Part shown: positions 1-11,469 of the stretch, piece after piece
Layout: every line of letters begins with the position of its first letter
How positions within the stretch are numbered: position 1 is the stretch's first letter
Source: Amanita rubescens
Lineage: Eukaryota; Basidiomycota; Agaricomycetes; Agaricales; Amanitaceae
Length of the DNA: 64,000 nucleotides
Direction: 5' to 3'
Assembly: GCA_015039365.1 (NCBI GenBank)
Contig: WION01000025.1
Span: 186,001 to 250,000, forward strand
Program-made: the position numbers and the translations under genes
The notes under the pieces: generated by a model
The model's input: only the letters and a program-made list of their open reading frames with translations
Told to the model about the DNA's origin: nothing
The model's database searches: none

Positions 1-798
1 ACAGCCTGGTGCCATATCAGGGATGAATATGCAAGGCAAGGGAAGATCAAAATAGTCGACGGACGGATTCAATTTTTGGACGGCAACGAACCGAATGCAT
101 TCCAATACCGCCACTTCGGACAATGGTTCAAAGAACGCATCGATGTATGGCTGCTGAGGTACACACAGCCGACCGCTCCGAAGCCATTTGTGTCCTCCAA
201 CTACTTCCTGGAAGCTCTAGACCACTCCGGAACGCATACCACCGAGCCTGTCAATACTGAAGCACTGCAAAACGTACATACGACTCCGACGCACATACAC
301 ATTAGCACCACGATCCCTAATCAATCCACGCTCCCTAATACCACCCCCTCCGAACCCTCTGAACCCTCCAGACCCTCCGACGCTCCTACCACTACAACGC
401 ATGATACTGCCGAGACCTCCGAGGCTCCTGATGACCCCACCACTGCTACGCCAATTTCTGCCACCCCGGAAACCCTCGGCGACCCCATCGCCGAAGTCTT
501 TATCATTTCCGAGCCATCTGGCATCCCAACAGCTGCCATTCCGAGACCTGATTCCGCCGAAATTCCGACCGCCGCCCTGACCGCCTGCACAATTGAAGAA
601 AGCGAGATGAGAAGAACCCACCCACCACTTCCCTTCTACTTCCTATCACCATCCGATCTCCCAGACCTGACCAGGAGGTCAGTATTAAAAGTACCCAGGA
701 GGTGTAACGAGCCGATTCCGGCTACGTTGGAACCGATCTCCGAAGCCTTCCGAAGCTCCCCGAAGCACTCCGAGCCTATGCTCGATCCCGGAGGATGA
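1..798 (+). CDS. gag-like open frame, 5' partial
   Basis: The frame is open from base 1 to a TGA at 796-798. The first 70 residues are globular and charged (WCHIRDEYARQG, FGQWFKERIDVWL). The rest is a long Pro/Thr/Ser/Glu-rich disordered tail (repeated EPSEPS, ATPISATPE). I do not recognise a named domain and see no CCHC knuckle. Its place directly upstream of the pol frame suggests the gag part of the retroelement, but an unrelated host fragment is possible. Confidence 0.35.
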   Translation, partial: TAWCHIRDEYARQGKIKIVDGRIQFLDGNEPNAFQYRHFGQWFKERIDVWLLRYTQPTAPKPFVSSNYFLEALDHSGTHTTEPVNTEALQNVHTTPTHIHISTTIPNQSTLPNTTPSEPSEPSRPSDAPTTTTHDTAETSEAPDDPTTATPISATPETLGDPIAEVFIISEPSGIPTAAIPRPDSAEIPTAALTACTIEESEMRRTHPPLPFYFLSPSDLPDLTRRSVLKVPRRCNEPIPATLEPISEAFRSSPKHSEPMLDPGG

Positions 799-1102
799 TC
801 GTTTGTGTTCGGACGCATGTACAGGCCTCGGACTTGGTGCAGGATTTGTCACATGGTCACCTCGTGCCTCCGTAGTATATATACCATTGTGTACGTAGTT
901 GTACTTAGCGAATTATCACCCCATTACTGCTCCGAGTTCGATTCCTTTCGTTCCCTTCGTTCCTCGGTGCTTCGGACACCTTCCACTCGTTCACCTTCGT
1001 CTTCGGCACCCTCTCTGCACCCGAGGCACCCCCAGGACTGACCTCCGAAGCCCCTTTGGCCGAACGCACTTCCGCATCGGCCTTCTTCTGATCGTTTCAC
1101 CG
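799..1102. other. LTR-like/promoter-like stretch between gag-like and pol frames
   Basis: This segment contains a TATA motif (GTAGTATATATA, about 872-883) followed by pyrimidine-rich CTTCGTTCC repeats, resembling U3-R of an LTR. It is similar in layout, but not identical, to the 3' LTR at 4469-4842. The octamer TGATCGTT occurs at both edges (about 795 and 1089). The pol frame reads through it without a stop, but the translated sequence is not retroviral. Confidence 0.3.
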
Positions 1103-4100
1103 TTAAACCCAGAAGAACAAAAACAATTGGACGAATTCCTGAAAGAACAATTGGAAACGGGAAGGATCAAACCAAGTAAATCACCCATGGCATCGCCATT
1201 CTTCTTCGTAAAAAAGAAAGACGGAAAACTACGACCAGTCCAAGATTATCGGAAATTAAATGAAATGACTATCAAAAACAGATATCCATTACCGTTAATC
1301 TCAGAATTAATCGACAAATTATCCGAAGCAAAATACTTCTCGAAGATGGACGTAAGATGGGGATACAATAACATTAGGATCAAAGAAGGAGACGAATGGA
1401 AAGCCGCGTTCCGAACGAATCGTGGATTATTCGAACCGCTGGTAATGTTCTTCGGATTAACCAATTCACCGGCGACATTCCAAACAATGATGAATGATAT
1501 CTTTAGAGAGGAAATTGCCGAAGGATGGGTCGTAATCTACATGGATGACATCCTAGTATTCTCAAAAGACAAGAAAGAACATCAAGGACAAGTCAAGAGA
1601 ATCCTCGAAAAACTACGACAACACCAACTTTCCTTAAAAGCAGAGAAATGTTACTTCGAACAAGAGGAGATTGAATTCCTAGGATTAATCATTTCAAATA
1701 AAGGAATACGAATGGACCCTAATAAAGTGAAGGCGATAGCCGAATGGCCAACGCCAACAACGAAAAGGGAACTTCAACAATTCCTCGGATTTGTCAATTT
1801 CTACCGAAGATTCATTAAAGGCTTTGCGAAAATAGCGAAAGCATTAACAAAACTTACGGGAAAAATTGAATGGTTATGGACGGAATTACAACAAGAAGCA
1901 TTCGAAGGATTAAAAAAGGAAATCGCCTCCGAAAGAGTCCTCATCATCCCTAAACCAGGAAGACCCTTCCGAATGGAAACAGACGCATCAGATTTCGCAA
2001 TCGCGGCGATACTTTCTCAACTCGATGATGACGGAATTTGGAAACCCGTAGCATTCATATCGAAAGCATTAAACGACGCAGAAAGAAACTACGAAGTATA
2101 TGACAAAGAAATGCTAGCGGTAATGCAAGGATTTTACGACTGGGCTCACTACCTAAAAGGAACAGAAACGGTAACGGAAGTATTAACAGATCATCAAAAT
2201 CTTACATATTTCCGAAAACCACAAAACCTGAATAGGAGACAAGCCCGATGGATCATGGATCTACAAGAATATAACTTTGTTATAAAACATCGATCCGGGA
2301 AAACGAATACCAAAGCCGATATATTATCTAGAAGAGCCGGACATCCGAAAGGAGAAAACGATAACGAAGGAATCATTCTCCTAAAAGAAGATATATTCGG
2401 AAAAATCGAAATCAGAATAGACGACGAAAGTTACGAGTGGCTAAGTATTCGACAAGAAATTCGTAACACACATCGTCGATATTTCGATAAACAAGTAACC
2501 AAGGGAATAAAAGAAAAGGACCCGGATTTCAAATACGATACCCTCGATCAATGCTGGGAATGGAAAGGACGAATATACGTACCAGCAAAACCAGAAATCC
2601 GAGAAAGGGTAATTAGCTCAAACCATGATGTAAAAACGGCAGGACATCCAGGAGTCGCAAAAACCCTGGAATTAACGACAAGAGGATTCTGGTGGCCTAA
2701 CATGAAACGGGACATTGAAACGTACATCAAGGCATGTCATCAATGCCAGATCAATAAACCCGATAGACAACCACGGGCGGCGCCATTACAACCAAACGAA
2801 ATCCCGTCAGAACCATGGGCAGTAATCAGCGTAGATCTCATCGGACCGTTAGTACCATCAAAAGGGAAAGATATGATCTTGGTAATTGTCGATCGATTCT
2901 CGAAAAAGGCTTACTTCATTCCATGCAATACAACGATAACATCACAAGGAGTAGCAAACCTTTATCGGGAACATATATTCAAGGAACAAGGACTACCAAA
3001 AAAGGTCATATCGGATCGAGGAACACAATTCGTATCCGGATTTATGAAAGGACTATACCAAATACTAGGAATAGAAGCAAACCCTTCAACGGCGTACCAT
3101 CCCCAAACGGACGGACAAACGGAACGAGTAAATCAAGAACTGGAAGAATACCTACGGATGTATGTAAACGAAAAACAAGACGATTGGACAGATTGGCTCC
3201 CCATAGCCCAATTCTGCCACAACGATCGGCGACATTCGGCGACAGGGTTCTCCCCCTTCATGATTACAACAGGAAGAAATCCATTCAAAGGAACGGAAGG
3301 TAAAACGGAAACGACAAACCACTCAGCCGCGGAATATATCGAAAAATTCAAAGAGACATGGAAAACGGTGAAGGCGAACTTGGAACAAGCCGCGGAAAGG
3401 ATGAAAAGACAACACGATAAACACGTCAAACCATCCCGGCGATATCAACCAGGAGATCGAGTATATCTAGATGCGTCCAAAATTAAAACAACAAGGACAT
3501 CGAAAAAACTCGACGCAAAGTTCCACGGACCCTTTAAAGTAATTTCCGAGGTAGGGAAATCAGCATATAAACTGGAATTACCACCGACGTGGGGGATACA
3601 CGACGTCTTCCACGAGTCGAAACTTAAACCAGTTTATGAACCACAATTCCCGGCGCAGCAAGAAAACGAACCACGGCCACCACCGGAAATTATTAATGGA
3701 CGTGAAGAATACGAAGTAGAAGCGGTGAAAGGGGTAAGAAAAACGAGACAAGGGAAACGTTTCCTGGTGAAATGGAAAGGGTTACCCGAAGAAGAAAATA
3801 CATGGGAACCCGAGGAACACATGGAAAACGCGAAGAAGGCGATAAAGGAATACTATAAGAAAAACCCTTCAGCGTTACGACAAAACAAACCCCTTCCTCT
3901 CCTCCCCCCATCATCCCTGTCTCCAACCCCCTCTGGACCGCCGACGCCGACACCTCCGCACCTCCTCCCTCTTTATGTTCCACATCCGCGCCTTTATGGG
4001 TGGGATGACAAGGCCTTCGACGAAGAATATCAACGAAAACTCGAAGGGAACTGGCAACGCTGGAAGAGCGCACGCGAAGAAGCGAATTCGTCGCAAGGAC

Positions 4101-4114
4101 CCACACCAGTTTAA
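899..4114 (+). CDS. Ty3/gypsy pol polyprotein (RT, RNase H, integrase, chromodomain)
   Basis: Recognisable homology begins at about 1103 with LNPEEQKQLDEFL, the usual entry to a gypsy reverse transcriptase. It then shows SPFFFVKKKDGKLRPVQDYR, the catalytic YMDD near 1537, RNase H (TDASDFAIAA near 1980, TDHQNL near 2190), and an integrase with an H-H-C-C zinc site (HDVKTAGHPGV, CHQCQ) and D,D,E core (SVDLIGP, SDRGTQF, QTERVNQELEEY). A chromodomain follows at about 3700-3870 (FLVKWKGLPEEENTWEPEEH), expected to tether integration to modified chromatin. No stop interrupts these domains. The first about 68 codons come from LTR-like DNA, and the aspartic protease is missing, so the product is unlikely to be autonomous. 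A proline-rich tail follows the chromodomain. Confidence 0.92.
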   Translation: MYLANYHPITAPSSIPFVPFVPRCFGHLPLVHLRLRHPLCTRGTPRTDLRSPFGRTHFRIGLLLIVSPLNPEEQKQLDEFLKEQLETGRIKPSKSPMASPFFFVKKKDGKLRPVQDYRKLNEMTIKNRYPLPLISELIDKLSEAKYFSKMDVRWGYNNIRIKEGDEWKAAFRTNRGLFEPLVMFFGLTNSPATFQTMMNDIFREEIAEGWVVIYMDDILVFSKDKKEHQGQVKRILEKLRQHQLSLKAEKCYFEQEEIEFLGLIISNKGIRMDPNKVKAIAEWPTPTTKRELQQFLGFVNFYRRFIKGFAKIAKALTKLTGKIEWLWTELQQEAFEGLKKEIASERVLIIPKPGRPFRMETDASDFAIAAILSQLDDDGIWKPVAFISKALNDAERNYEVYDKEMLAVMQGFYDWAHYLKGTETVTEVLTDHQNLTYFRKPQNLNRRQARWIMDLQEYNFVIKHRSGKTNTKADILSRRAGHPKGENDNEGIILLKEDIFGKIEIRIDDESYEWLSIRQEIRNTHRRYFDKQVTKGIKEKDPDFKYDTLDQCWEWKGRIYVPAKPEIRERVISSNHDVKTAGHPGVAKTLELTTRGFWWPNMKRDIETYIKACHQCQINKPDRQPRAAPLQPNEIPSEPWAVISVDLIGPLVPSKGKDMILVIVDRFSKKAYFIPCNTTITSQGVANLYREHIFKEQGLPKKVISDRGTQFVSGFMKGLYQILGIEANPSTAYHPQTDGQTERVNQELEEYLRMYVNEKQDDWTDWLPIAQFCHNDRRHSATGFSPFMITTGRNPFKGTEGKTETTNHSAAEYIEKFKETWKTVKANLEQAAERMKRQHDKHVKPSRRYQPGDRVYLDASKIKTTRTSKKLDAKFHGPFKVISEVGKSAYKLELPPTWGIHDVFHESKLKPVYEPQFPAQQENEPRPPPEIINGREEYEVEAVKGVRKTRQGKRFLVKWKGLPEEENTWEPEEHMENAKKAIKEYYKKNPSALRQNKPLPLLPPSSLSPTPSGPPTPTPPHLLPLYVPHPRLYGWDDKAFDEEYQRKLEGNWQRWKSAREEANSSQGPTPV

Positions 4115-4468
4115 AGTGACTGATGCCTGTAGCAACAAGATCCAATACGAACAGGGAGAGAAAAAGAAAGAAACAACGAGGAATCGGGAGAGGACGCACC
4201 TAGGCAAGATCATGGGTGACGCCTCAAACGAGGAATCGCGAGATGTCAATAGGGTATTCGGTGAACCCTGGAGACGGACCCCTATGTGGAAAGTCGAAAG
4301 GCCTAACCTTAGCACTCGATAGTAACCTCCCGTCGGCATTGGACGCAGGTCTGGTAACGGGTAAAGACGAAGGAGCATCAGGAAGAACGTGAGTGCCAAT
4401 TGTCATACCATCGAATTTTTGGATCCCCTTCCAGTTCGTCTGGAATCCGAACCTTGAAACGGAGGCTA

Positions 4469-4842
4469 TGTCAAGCCCCTGTTTTACTCCTTGATACGCC
4501 GCATGCTTCGTGCATGTACTGACTCATGTACCCTACGCCCTATGACATAGTATGACTCATACCCTGTACCCAATGACTCATACCCTACACCCTAGGTAGT
4601 ATATAAAGTAGCGTATATTGTAGTACATACCCTAAGCAACAAGCTAGTCTTTCCTTGGACAGCTCGGAGCCCTCCTTCTTAGCCTTGCCCTGAACCTAGA
4701 CGGTTCTTGTATTCGCCCTCGCTACCTGACGTTGTCGGTAGTATCTACGAGTGATTGAGTCTTGTGTTGTGTAGCCTGTCTAAGGCTCGTGACAAGTTCT
4801 TTACCTACAAGGAATTAAATAGTTAAAGAGGGTCACACTACA
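4469..4842 (+). repeat. 3' LTR of the gypsy element
   Basis: A purine-rich tract (GAAACGGAGGC) is followed by TGTCAAGCCCC, the typical start of fungal gypsy LTRs, and the repeat ends in CACTACA at 4842. It holds a TATA box (TATATAAA, 4599-4606) preceded by about three copies of a TGACTCATACCCT-like motif that could be U3 enhancer repeats. The 374-bp length is typical. The right edge is supported because a clean intron of the GTPase fragment continues from 4843. The second LTR is not in the window, so identity of the pair cannot be checked. Confidence 0.7.
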
Positions 4843-5108
4843 TGGTTCATCCTGACTTACCATCCTTGTCATATATGATGGGCTTGGTTCCCCTTGCTAC
4901 ACCACAAACCTTCTCAAGGATGGTTGTCTTTCCTGCATTAGCCCTTCCAATGACAAGGATACGAAAATGTGGGCATAGGTATCGCTTCCTGAGGGTTTCA
5001 ACACCTCTCTTATCTGCATCTGACACTATACATATAACCAGAAATTGGATATTAGATGACTATATTGGCTTACTGCTCAATGATTTTGCATTAGGTGCAT
5101 CTGCCATT
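4843..5108 (-). pseudogene. 5' end of a P-loop GTPase gene, cut by an LTR insertion in its intron
   Basis: Read on the minus strand, ATG at 5108 opens an exon (5075-5108), a 49-nt intron (GTAAGC...TATAG) and a second exon (4861-5025). The second exon encodes CPHFRILVIGRANAGKTTIL, where GRANAGKT is the Walker A/G1 loop. Exon 2 ends at a good donor (GTAAGT at 4860). The LTR begins 18 bases into that intron, so the rest of the gene lies beyond the left edge or is lost. The same family has copies at 42137 and 45320. The preserved part has no damage, so the insertion may be recent, and an LTR inside an intron may still be spliced out. Confidence 0.75.
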
Positions 5109-8100
5109 GTTAATTGTGCTAGCAGCTAGAATGGGGATGTTCAAACACAAAAGGGAGAAGGCTATGGCCTCGTGCAAAGGAAAGGAGGCAATAATTGTGT
5201 GTCTGGAATCTGGATCACCGATCAGGAGATCAGCAAGCTACAGCGCGATGGATGGGTCGCCGCCAATGTGACGAGTCAACTGCGTTGCTGGTATGTGGTA
5301 GTAGTTAAGATAAGAGATTTTCAATCGATTTGTCCAGATGGCTGGTGGACAAAAGATCAATAATTTGGTGTAATTGACCCACAAAATCACACTAACACGT
5401 TTGTTTGGCCAAACGGTTGAGCTTATCGAATGGAATGTAAATGGTGAGCCTGAGCAGTGCGGTTGATGATAAAGAGTCGAGAGCGCGCGATGGTTTGATG
5501 ATAACCTGGGCCCCCGTGGTTTGTGGCTACATATTTGGACAATTACTAAACTTGGCAATCTGGGTCACTTCATTGATTCTCACGCCTCGCCGGATTCGTG
5601 ACTACGGCTTTACTTCTCCATTCCAGCCTGGCAAGCTATATCAAGAAGAAGACTATGCTGGGTCCCGGTACCTCCTTTCATGTCAAAAGCAACCAAAAAT
5701 TGCACTATCGAAGGGATTATGAACGCGAGGATAGGCTTGTAGATTGCCAGCGCACTGAGCGCAGCGTTTTGAGCAGCGCCTCAACGGTACGGTCATGATC
5801 TTCTACGTTTTCCGCCTGCTCTAACCACAGAATGTTGTAACAGTAACGCATTCGTCATTTCGCATCATCCCATAATCCTACCGTTATCCGTCCTTTTACA
5901 AGTATAAAACCAAAAGGTTCACCTACGAAATCCTAATGCCTTACCATTCAACGTGATTGTTCAGCAACGCACCTGTGTAACGAACGTGATGAATTGGAAG
6001 CTCGCCCAGAAGCATCCCATACAAACCTTAATGACAGATAGGCACGAAATCATCTCGGCGCCGTGACCTTGAGCTGGGCATGGCAGACGCGCTGGTGTAC
6101 TTCACGCGTATCTTGCTTCCGAATTTTGGTTGAGTATTCCCATCGTTTCTATCCCACTTCTTCTCATTCATCGTGATAGAGCAGGCACTGGATAGGAATA
6201 TGTCCGATTTCGCGATGAGAAGCTGAGGAGACGATAACCTAGGTGCGATACTGGAATACCCCGTTTTTTGACCTGACCTGACTCAACCCGAAGCAGGAAG
6301 TGCGATGCGCGCGCCTGCTTTCGATCCAGTGTACCTTTTGGCGGTTGACATTATGCAACTGTTGTACTGGGATCAGTCCCTCAACTGTGTGCGCCGGCAG
6401 CCACTTCACGCATTGGTTCTGATGGGAGCGCTCGCCTTGCCTCCACAACGGTTGGTTTTCGCTTATAACTCATTGGAACTCGGTTTATAAACCGTCTTCA
6501 ACTCTTTATCTTACCTTCATCTGCTTGATCGGATAAGGAAATTACGGTATATTTAGCGGAGAAGGGAGTTGGAGGCCTCAAAGTTGCATTGGTGGCGATT
6601 CGCGAAGGCCACGCAATGCAAGGTGAGTAATGCTCCATGACCGGATGGTGGCCGCGCTGATTGTCGGCCAGTCTTATGTTTGCGTGGTGCTGTTCACAGA
6701 AATGAGAAATTTGTATGCGGCAGTCTATGGGGTGGTGTGAGCTTTCGAATGGAGGCTTGAACTGGCAGCCAGAAGAACTCGGTGTATATTTAATCAAGAT
6801 GGGCAGACACACTCTGATCCACCCTTCACGCATCATATATCATGCTCAGCAAAGTGCAACCATCTTTTTCTTCCCCGTACCCGTTTCTTAATCCTCTCGA
6901 CAGAACCGCCCCAAGATCATCAAATCGTACATTTATGTCTCAACGGATATGGCCGCCATGGAAATGCGCTGAACGGGGAGGTGATCGATCGATATGAGAT
7001 GAGATGATAACGCAGGTACGATGCACGGATATCTGCAGTTTTGATCTTCTTTACGAGTCGGAACAGATGCCTGCTAGACAGGTGGAACGTGGACGGTTTC
7101 TCGCCAAATGTCTATAGCTTCCAGCGGTTCGCCGCGTCCACTGGACGTTCATGGTGTATTGAGCAGCAAAAGGGGCTTCAACAGTTGGATTCGTGTCTAG
7201 AGTGATGCAATGCATGGCGAGTCCGCGCCATTACCGAATGTAACGGGGCGGTGACTGACTATCAACAGTCTCCTACGTGGCGACACCCAAGTCAACACTG
7301 AATGAACTGCACCGGACCGAGGCATGCAGACGAACTACCAATAGTCATTCTATCCCCATAGCGTGAGATTCTGTTTCGTGCGTTCCGAATGAGAAGCTGA
7401 TGGGTGTTTTCAGACGGAGTCATGATATGAATCGACAATGAGAATTAGCAACAGTGATCAACATAGATTATATGGATACATCCGTTTAGCTATAGTTGTA
7501 GGCGCTGCCAGTAAATGAAACGAAGAAGTGATTCGGAATACCAGTGAAGGAAGTTGAATTCGATATCGTCCAATGCCGTACTCCGACTCTGGTTCCTGTT
7601 TCTTACCCACAGCAGTGTACGTAGAAGGGGGCAGGATCTAGGATCATACTAGCATCTGTCAGCGTTAGATGGCATTGCGAGAGAAAAAGACGTACTGGAG
7701 CGACACCGGACGAATCAACTTTAATCGGCCACAACCATAAGGATTCGAAGGAACACGAAGGAAGTTGCGTGATGTATGCCGGTGAGGGCCTCCAAATTTC
7801 AAGAAGCGGGCAGTCCATTTTGCGGAGCTTCGGTGAAATGGCGTTGGCGTTCCTTAATGGATTTGATAACTGTGGGCAGCTACATCAGCGGAGTCGTCCA
7901 CTCCGAGTAGGGGTAACGTTGCCTCTTAGCGGAATGCGTGTGCGGGAGGAACCGGGTTGCTCTCGGCCCGGCGACTTCTCCGAGCCGAGCTACCCGAAAT
8001 TGACCTCCTCTACGTCCTCGCTTTGCTTTTCCCTTCACTATCGTCTCGCTCTCCCTCTTTCACCGGCTTCGTCATAGCGGATCCTGCTGATACCTGCCAG

Positions 8101-8548
8101 ACGAGTTATCCCATCACCATATGGCATGGCCTCTGCTCTATCCACGACATCACCCTGACACGTTCTTCGCATCCAATGCTTTCGCTCTCTCGTAATTGAT
8201 GGGAATTGGCCCATGCGTTCTCAGGCTTCTCCAATGTTTAAGAAGCAACGTTTATTCCAAGGAAACAGGAAACAGGGCTTCAAAATCGATGGTTGTCGCA
8301 CTCCTCCTTTCTGACGCCAACAAACTCCTACGCTACAAAGAGCAGCCCTCCAATTCCTCCACGGAGTCCACTCGATGTGGAAAGCACTCTCTATCGTCCA
8401 ATCCGCTCTGTCAGCTGGGGAACTAGAACCCTTAACGACATAGGCTGTATCATCGACTCGGTTTTTATCCGCCTTCGACGCGCACGTTAGCGATTGCGCG
8501 TGCCAAACGCGAGCACAGATGCTCTGGGAGCTAATCCACTTTTACAAC
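5109..8548. other. no recognisable gene
   Basis: Short open frames occur on both strands but none shows a known domain, a consistent splice pattern or a run of coding-like sequence. No tandem repeat or clear terminal inverted repeat was seen. Probably decayed intergenic or old transposon DNA. Confidence 0.4.
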
Positions 8549-8792
8549 ATACCTGAGAACCAAAACCCCCCGCAAGCGCGCAGTCGCGACGCTGCAGGAA
8601 ATCATAATCCACGCCGCAGCGCTTCCGCAGGATATTGAGAAAAGTGGGGGCAACGCACGTATTCCTGAGCTCGACGCACTGGGGAACGTATGGAAGCGCA
8701 TTGGGTTCATGCGATTTCTAGACCTTTTTATGGGCCATCGACCAACCCGCCGCTGTCCCAAAACCGCTGAAGGTGAACCTGATTGTATTGAT
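8549..8792 (+). other. coding-like exon, unrecognised
   Basis: An 81-codon open stretch contains RKRAVATLQEIIIHAAALPQ and ELDALGNVWKRIGFMRFLDL and ends exactly at a consensus donor (GTAAGT at 8793). The mixed hydrophobic/charged composition looks like real protein. I cannot assign a family. It may be a remnant of the 5' part of the kinase gene downstream or an independent decayed gene. Confidence 0.22.
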
Positions 8793-10000
8793 CGTAAGTT
8801 ATTAATCAGAAGAATGGATCATAATTTGCTAAATGCTCATTTCAAGGCCAACAAATCCATTCCTCAAACCGTAAACATCGACGAATCACAGTTGAAGCAC
8901 AGTGAGACATCAATCACCTTTTCATCATCGTGCGTTTTTTGACGCTTTCTCTTCTGTCGATAGCTAACATAGAACCTGGTCCGCCTATCCGCGTAATAGT
9001 TCGCGTCGACCTTCAACTCATGTACGCGGAAATTGAGCAAGAGCTTGAAGTTCTTGGTCTGTTACGTCACAGAGGAGCAAAGAGAATTGCGACGGCAAGG
9101 TGAAGGTGAATGCGCGAACCTTTCCCTGGTTGGGTGAGGAAGGCGGCTCTCAGACTGGGACTTTCCGACTTTTTCCAGAGGTATGTGGCATGTTGGAATG
9201 GATCGAGTAGTCGATATTCAAACGTTCATTTAGTTTGTCCCAGGGATTGGTGCTATCGCTACCTTTGGTGCTCTGCGACGTATGCATCCACGTCGCTCGT
9301 TCGTGCATTGTGGTTGACATTGCACAAGCCTATGTTTGTCATTGTTCAACGGTTCTGTTCCTATGGTGGTCAGTTAATCTAAAAATCTCGCTAAGTAGCA
9401 TTTAACGCGTCATTTCAGAACTGCTCCACAACATCTATTGCCGTGTCACTAGGGAAAAGATATGCTCAGCCTCGTCTTTCTCCGAAATGCGACCCAGACT
9501 GGTTCGATGTATCCTTGTTTCTGATCAGGACATTATAACCTCGCCATGGGCCAAACTACCACACATTATCATGATATGCATGTCAGGATCGAAGGCTTCC
9601 GCCGCCGTCACACAGGTTACAAAGGGGCGTATCGAGAGATTGTTGATTACATTAGCAATCTCAAAGACGTCAACTTTGCTCGCTTCCTAGCGCACTGGGC
9701 TGCCATCACCCTCAGCTTTGCCGGATCTGGGGGACGAATATATGAAGTAGGACGGACTTGGCGAAGTATTTAGGGAAGCAAAGGAGTTGTTTGGGACATC
9801 AACATTTTCACGATCGAACATGCGTTTTTGCATTTCCCGGGTGTGATATGGGATGAAATGAAGGTAGCCATGGTTTTAGACCTGAAGAGACGAGCGCGCC
9901 CGCAGAGTCGGAAATGCTATACATTTATCACGTGCCAATAGCCTCCTATTTCTCGTTTACTCTTTGGCTCCGTTTGTCCGCTTCCTAGTACTACCTCGGT

Positions 10001-11016
10001 ATGCTGGCAACTCATGGCACTGGTTCCTCCGGATCGCTGGACTCGGATAACTTTTTTCTTTCATCTAAGGACCATGCACCGCCAGTCATCGCTCGCACTG
10101 ACCGGGGACGGCCTGCCTCCCTTTTAAATGGTTGGAATCGCAACTTGCGACCCATCGATATCGAACTCAACGGCAGCGAGGAAAAAAACGGACGTGTTCT
10201 AGGAGCTGTCGCTCACGTTGTCAACCTTAATCGAAGTCGTACTAGCTTCAAGACAACGTTATGCGACATCTCCGAGCCAATCTCAACGTTTACACCCACG
10301 AAGCAGTGTGTAGAGGCCATTCGGGACGCCATCAAAGGTACGTTGTCGGCGGTCGATTTTCTCGGTGGCTTATATGCCGACGAATGAACATAGGACACAA
10401 AGCGCTTGCGGAATGTGGCCTACTCCATCAAGATATAAGTGCAAACAACGTTTCGCTAACCAAGTCCGGGCAGTTCAGGGGGTTTCTTCACGACTTGGAT
10501 TATACTATCTATGCGCGGGAACGGGGCCAACACGATGATTGTCAACTAGGCACGCTCTCATATGGCATCCCTAGGAAGGTAAGCTGATATATAGGCATTG
10601 GAACGTGCCACGAGTCTTATGCGACAATTCAGGGAACTCATGAATTCATGGCCAGAGCTATTCGGCACGGCAGCCCGTATCTTCCGAAGCATGATCTCGA
10701 ATCTTTTTTTTGGTTGCTCATGTTGATTACCATTTGCCATTTGAATCATGGTCGGACTCCGAACTACCCGAGGAGCATACTTAACTGTAACAGAGTCCTC
10801 CGGAGCCCAGAGTTGGCAAGGGCGCGCAAAACCTCATGGCTTGTTACTACGCTAGGCAAGGAAAATATGAGTAACAAGCCCCTCATGCAACTCTTGGATC
10901 AACTTCCCTGTTTGTTACTGGAGCCCAATGTGGACCACACCCGTATGCTTCGTGTCCTTGAGGATGCACTCGATAATCAAGGCTGGCCTGAGGACGACAC
11001 TTATCTCTCCCATTGA
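10001..11016 (+). CDS. FunK1-like fungal protein kinase, C-lobe, three exons
   Basis: Exons 10001-10337, 10394-10578 and 10633-11016 join in frame to a 301-residue product. The introns are GTACGT...CATAG and GTAAGC...TTCAG. The middle exon encodes GLLHQDISANNVSL, matching the catalytic loop of FunK1 kinases: catalytic Asp and Asn kept, the usual HRD Arg replaced by Gln. FLHDLDYT stands in the place of the metal-binding D-x-D/DFG-like motif. HDLESFFWLLMLI is the typical FunK1 helix after the activation segment. The ATP-binding N-lobe is missing or too diverged between 8.5 and 10 kb, so this could be a 5'-truncated gene. Two decayed paralogues lie at 11470 and 19442. The identification rests on motifs remembered for the family. 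Confidence 0.7.
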
Positions 11017-11469
11017 GATCTCGATTCCCGGCCCAATTACTATTATTATGCCTTTCAACTGGATGGCTAAGGCCCACGACACACCGGGGACGAATAACAT
11101 TACCATATGCGTCAGTTGTGGAAGGACGATCGGTTATTGGTGATTGCAGTGTTACCCACCTCTCCTGTGAATTTGTATAGCAGTAAATTCATTTCAGCAT
11201 ATTCCTCGTCGGAGATGATGCGTATAATTGATAAGAACTATACCAGCTTCCGGGCGACTGGGGCATTCGACAATAGTCAAGCATGCCAAATGATTTCGTT
11301 CCCAGAGCCCATCGAGTGTCCAGCTAGAATATTATTTAATGACTTCAAACCAGGCGGTTCTAACGAAGACTGTGTTAACATGGTACGTTAATCATTTTAC
11401 TGAGCAAATTCTGCTGACCGGTCCATAACAACGGCGCCATCTTCTCACTGTCTGAGCACCATACATGAC

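Larger units (their letters stand above)
1..4842 (+). mobile_element. Ty3/gypsy chromovirus, rearranged, with 3' LTR
   Basis: A plus-strand LTR retrotransposon enters from the left edge: a gag-like open frame, a pol frame with reverse transcriptase, RNase H, integrase and a C-terminal chromodomain, then a 3' LTR ending at 4842. The 5' LTR, if present, lies outside the window. The order RT-RNaseH-integrase is diagnostic of Ty3/gypsy, and the chromodomain places it in the chromoviruses. The internal layout is abnormal: a TATA-bearing, LTR-like stretch sits between the gag-like and pol frames and no protease is seen, so this copy is probably a chimera or internally deleted. It sits inside an intron of a GTPase gene whose 5' end follows on the minus strand. 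Confidence 0.8.

Noticed and set aside
943..965. tRNA B-box-like GAGTTCGATTCC
   Set aside because: No acceptor stem, A-box or cloverleaf can be built around it. The same applies to GTTCGAAT/GTTCGATT at 32035 and 32730, which lie in decayed coding sequence.
3693..4399. Minus-strand frames of 160-170 residues over the end of pol
   Set aside because: Antisense to the chromodomain and Pro-rich tail; no independent features.
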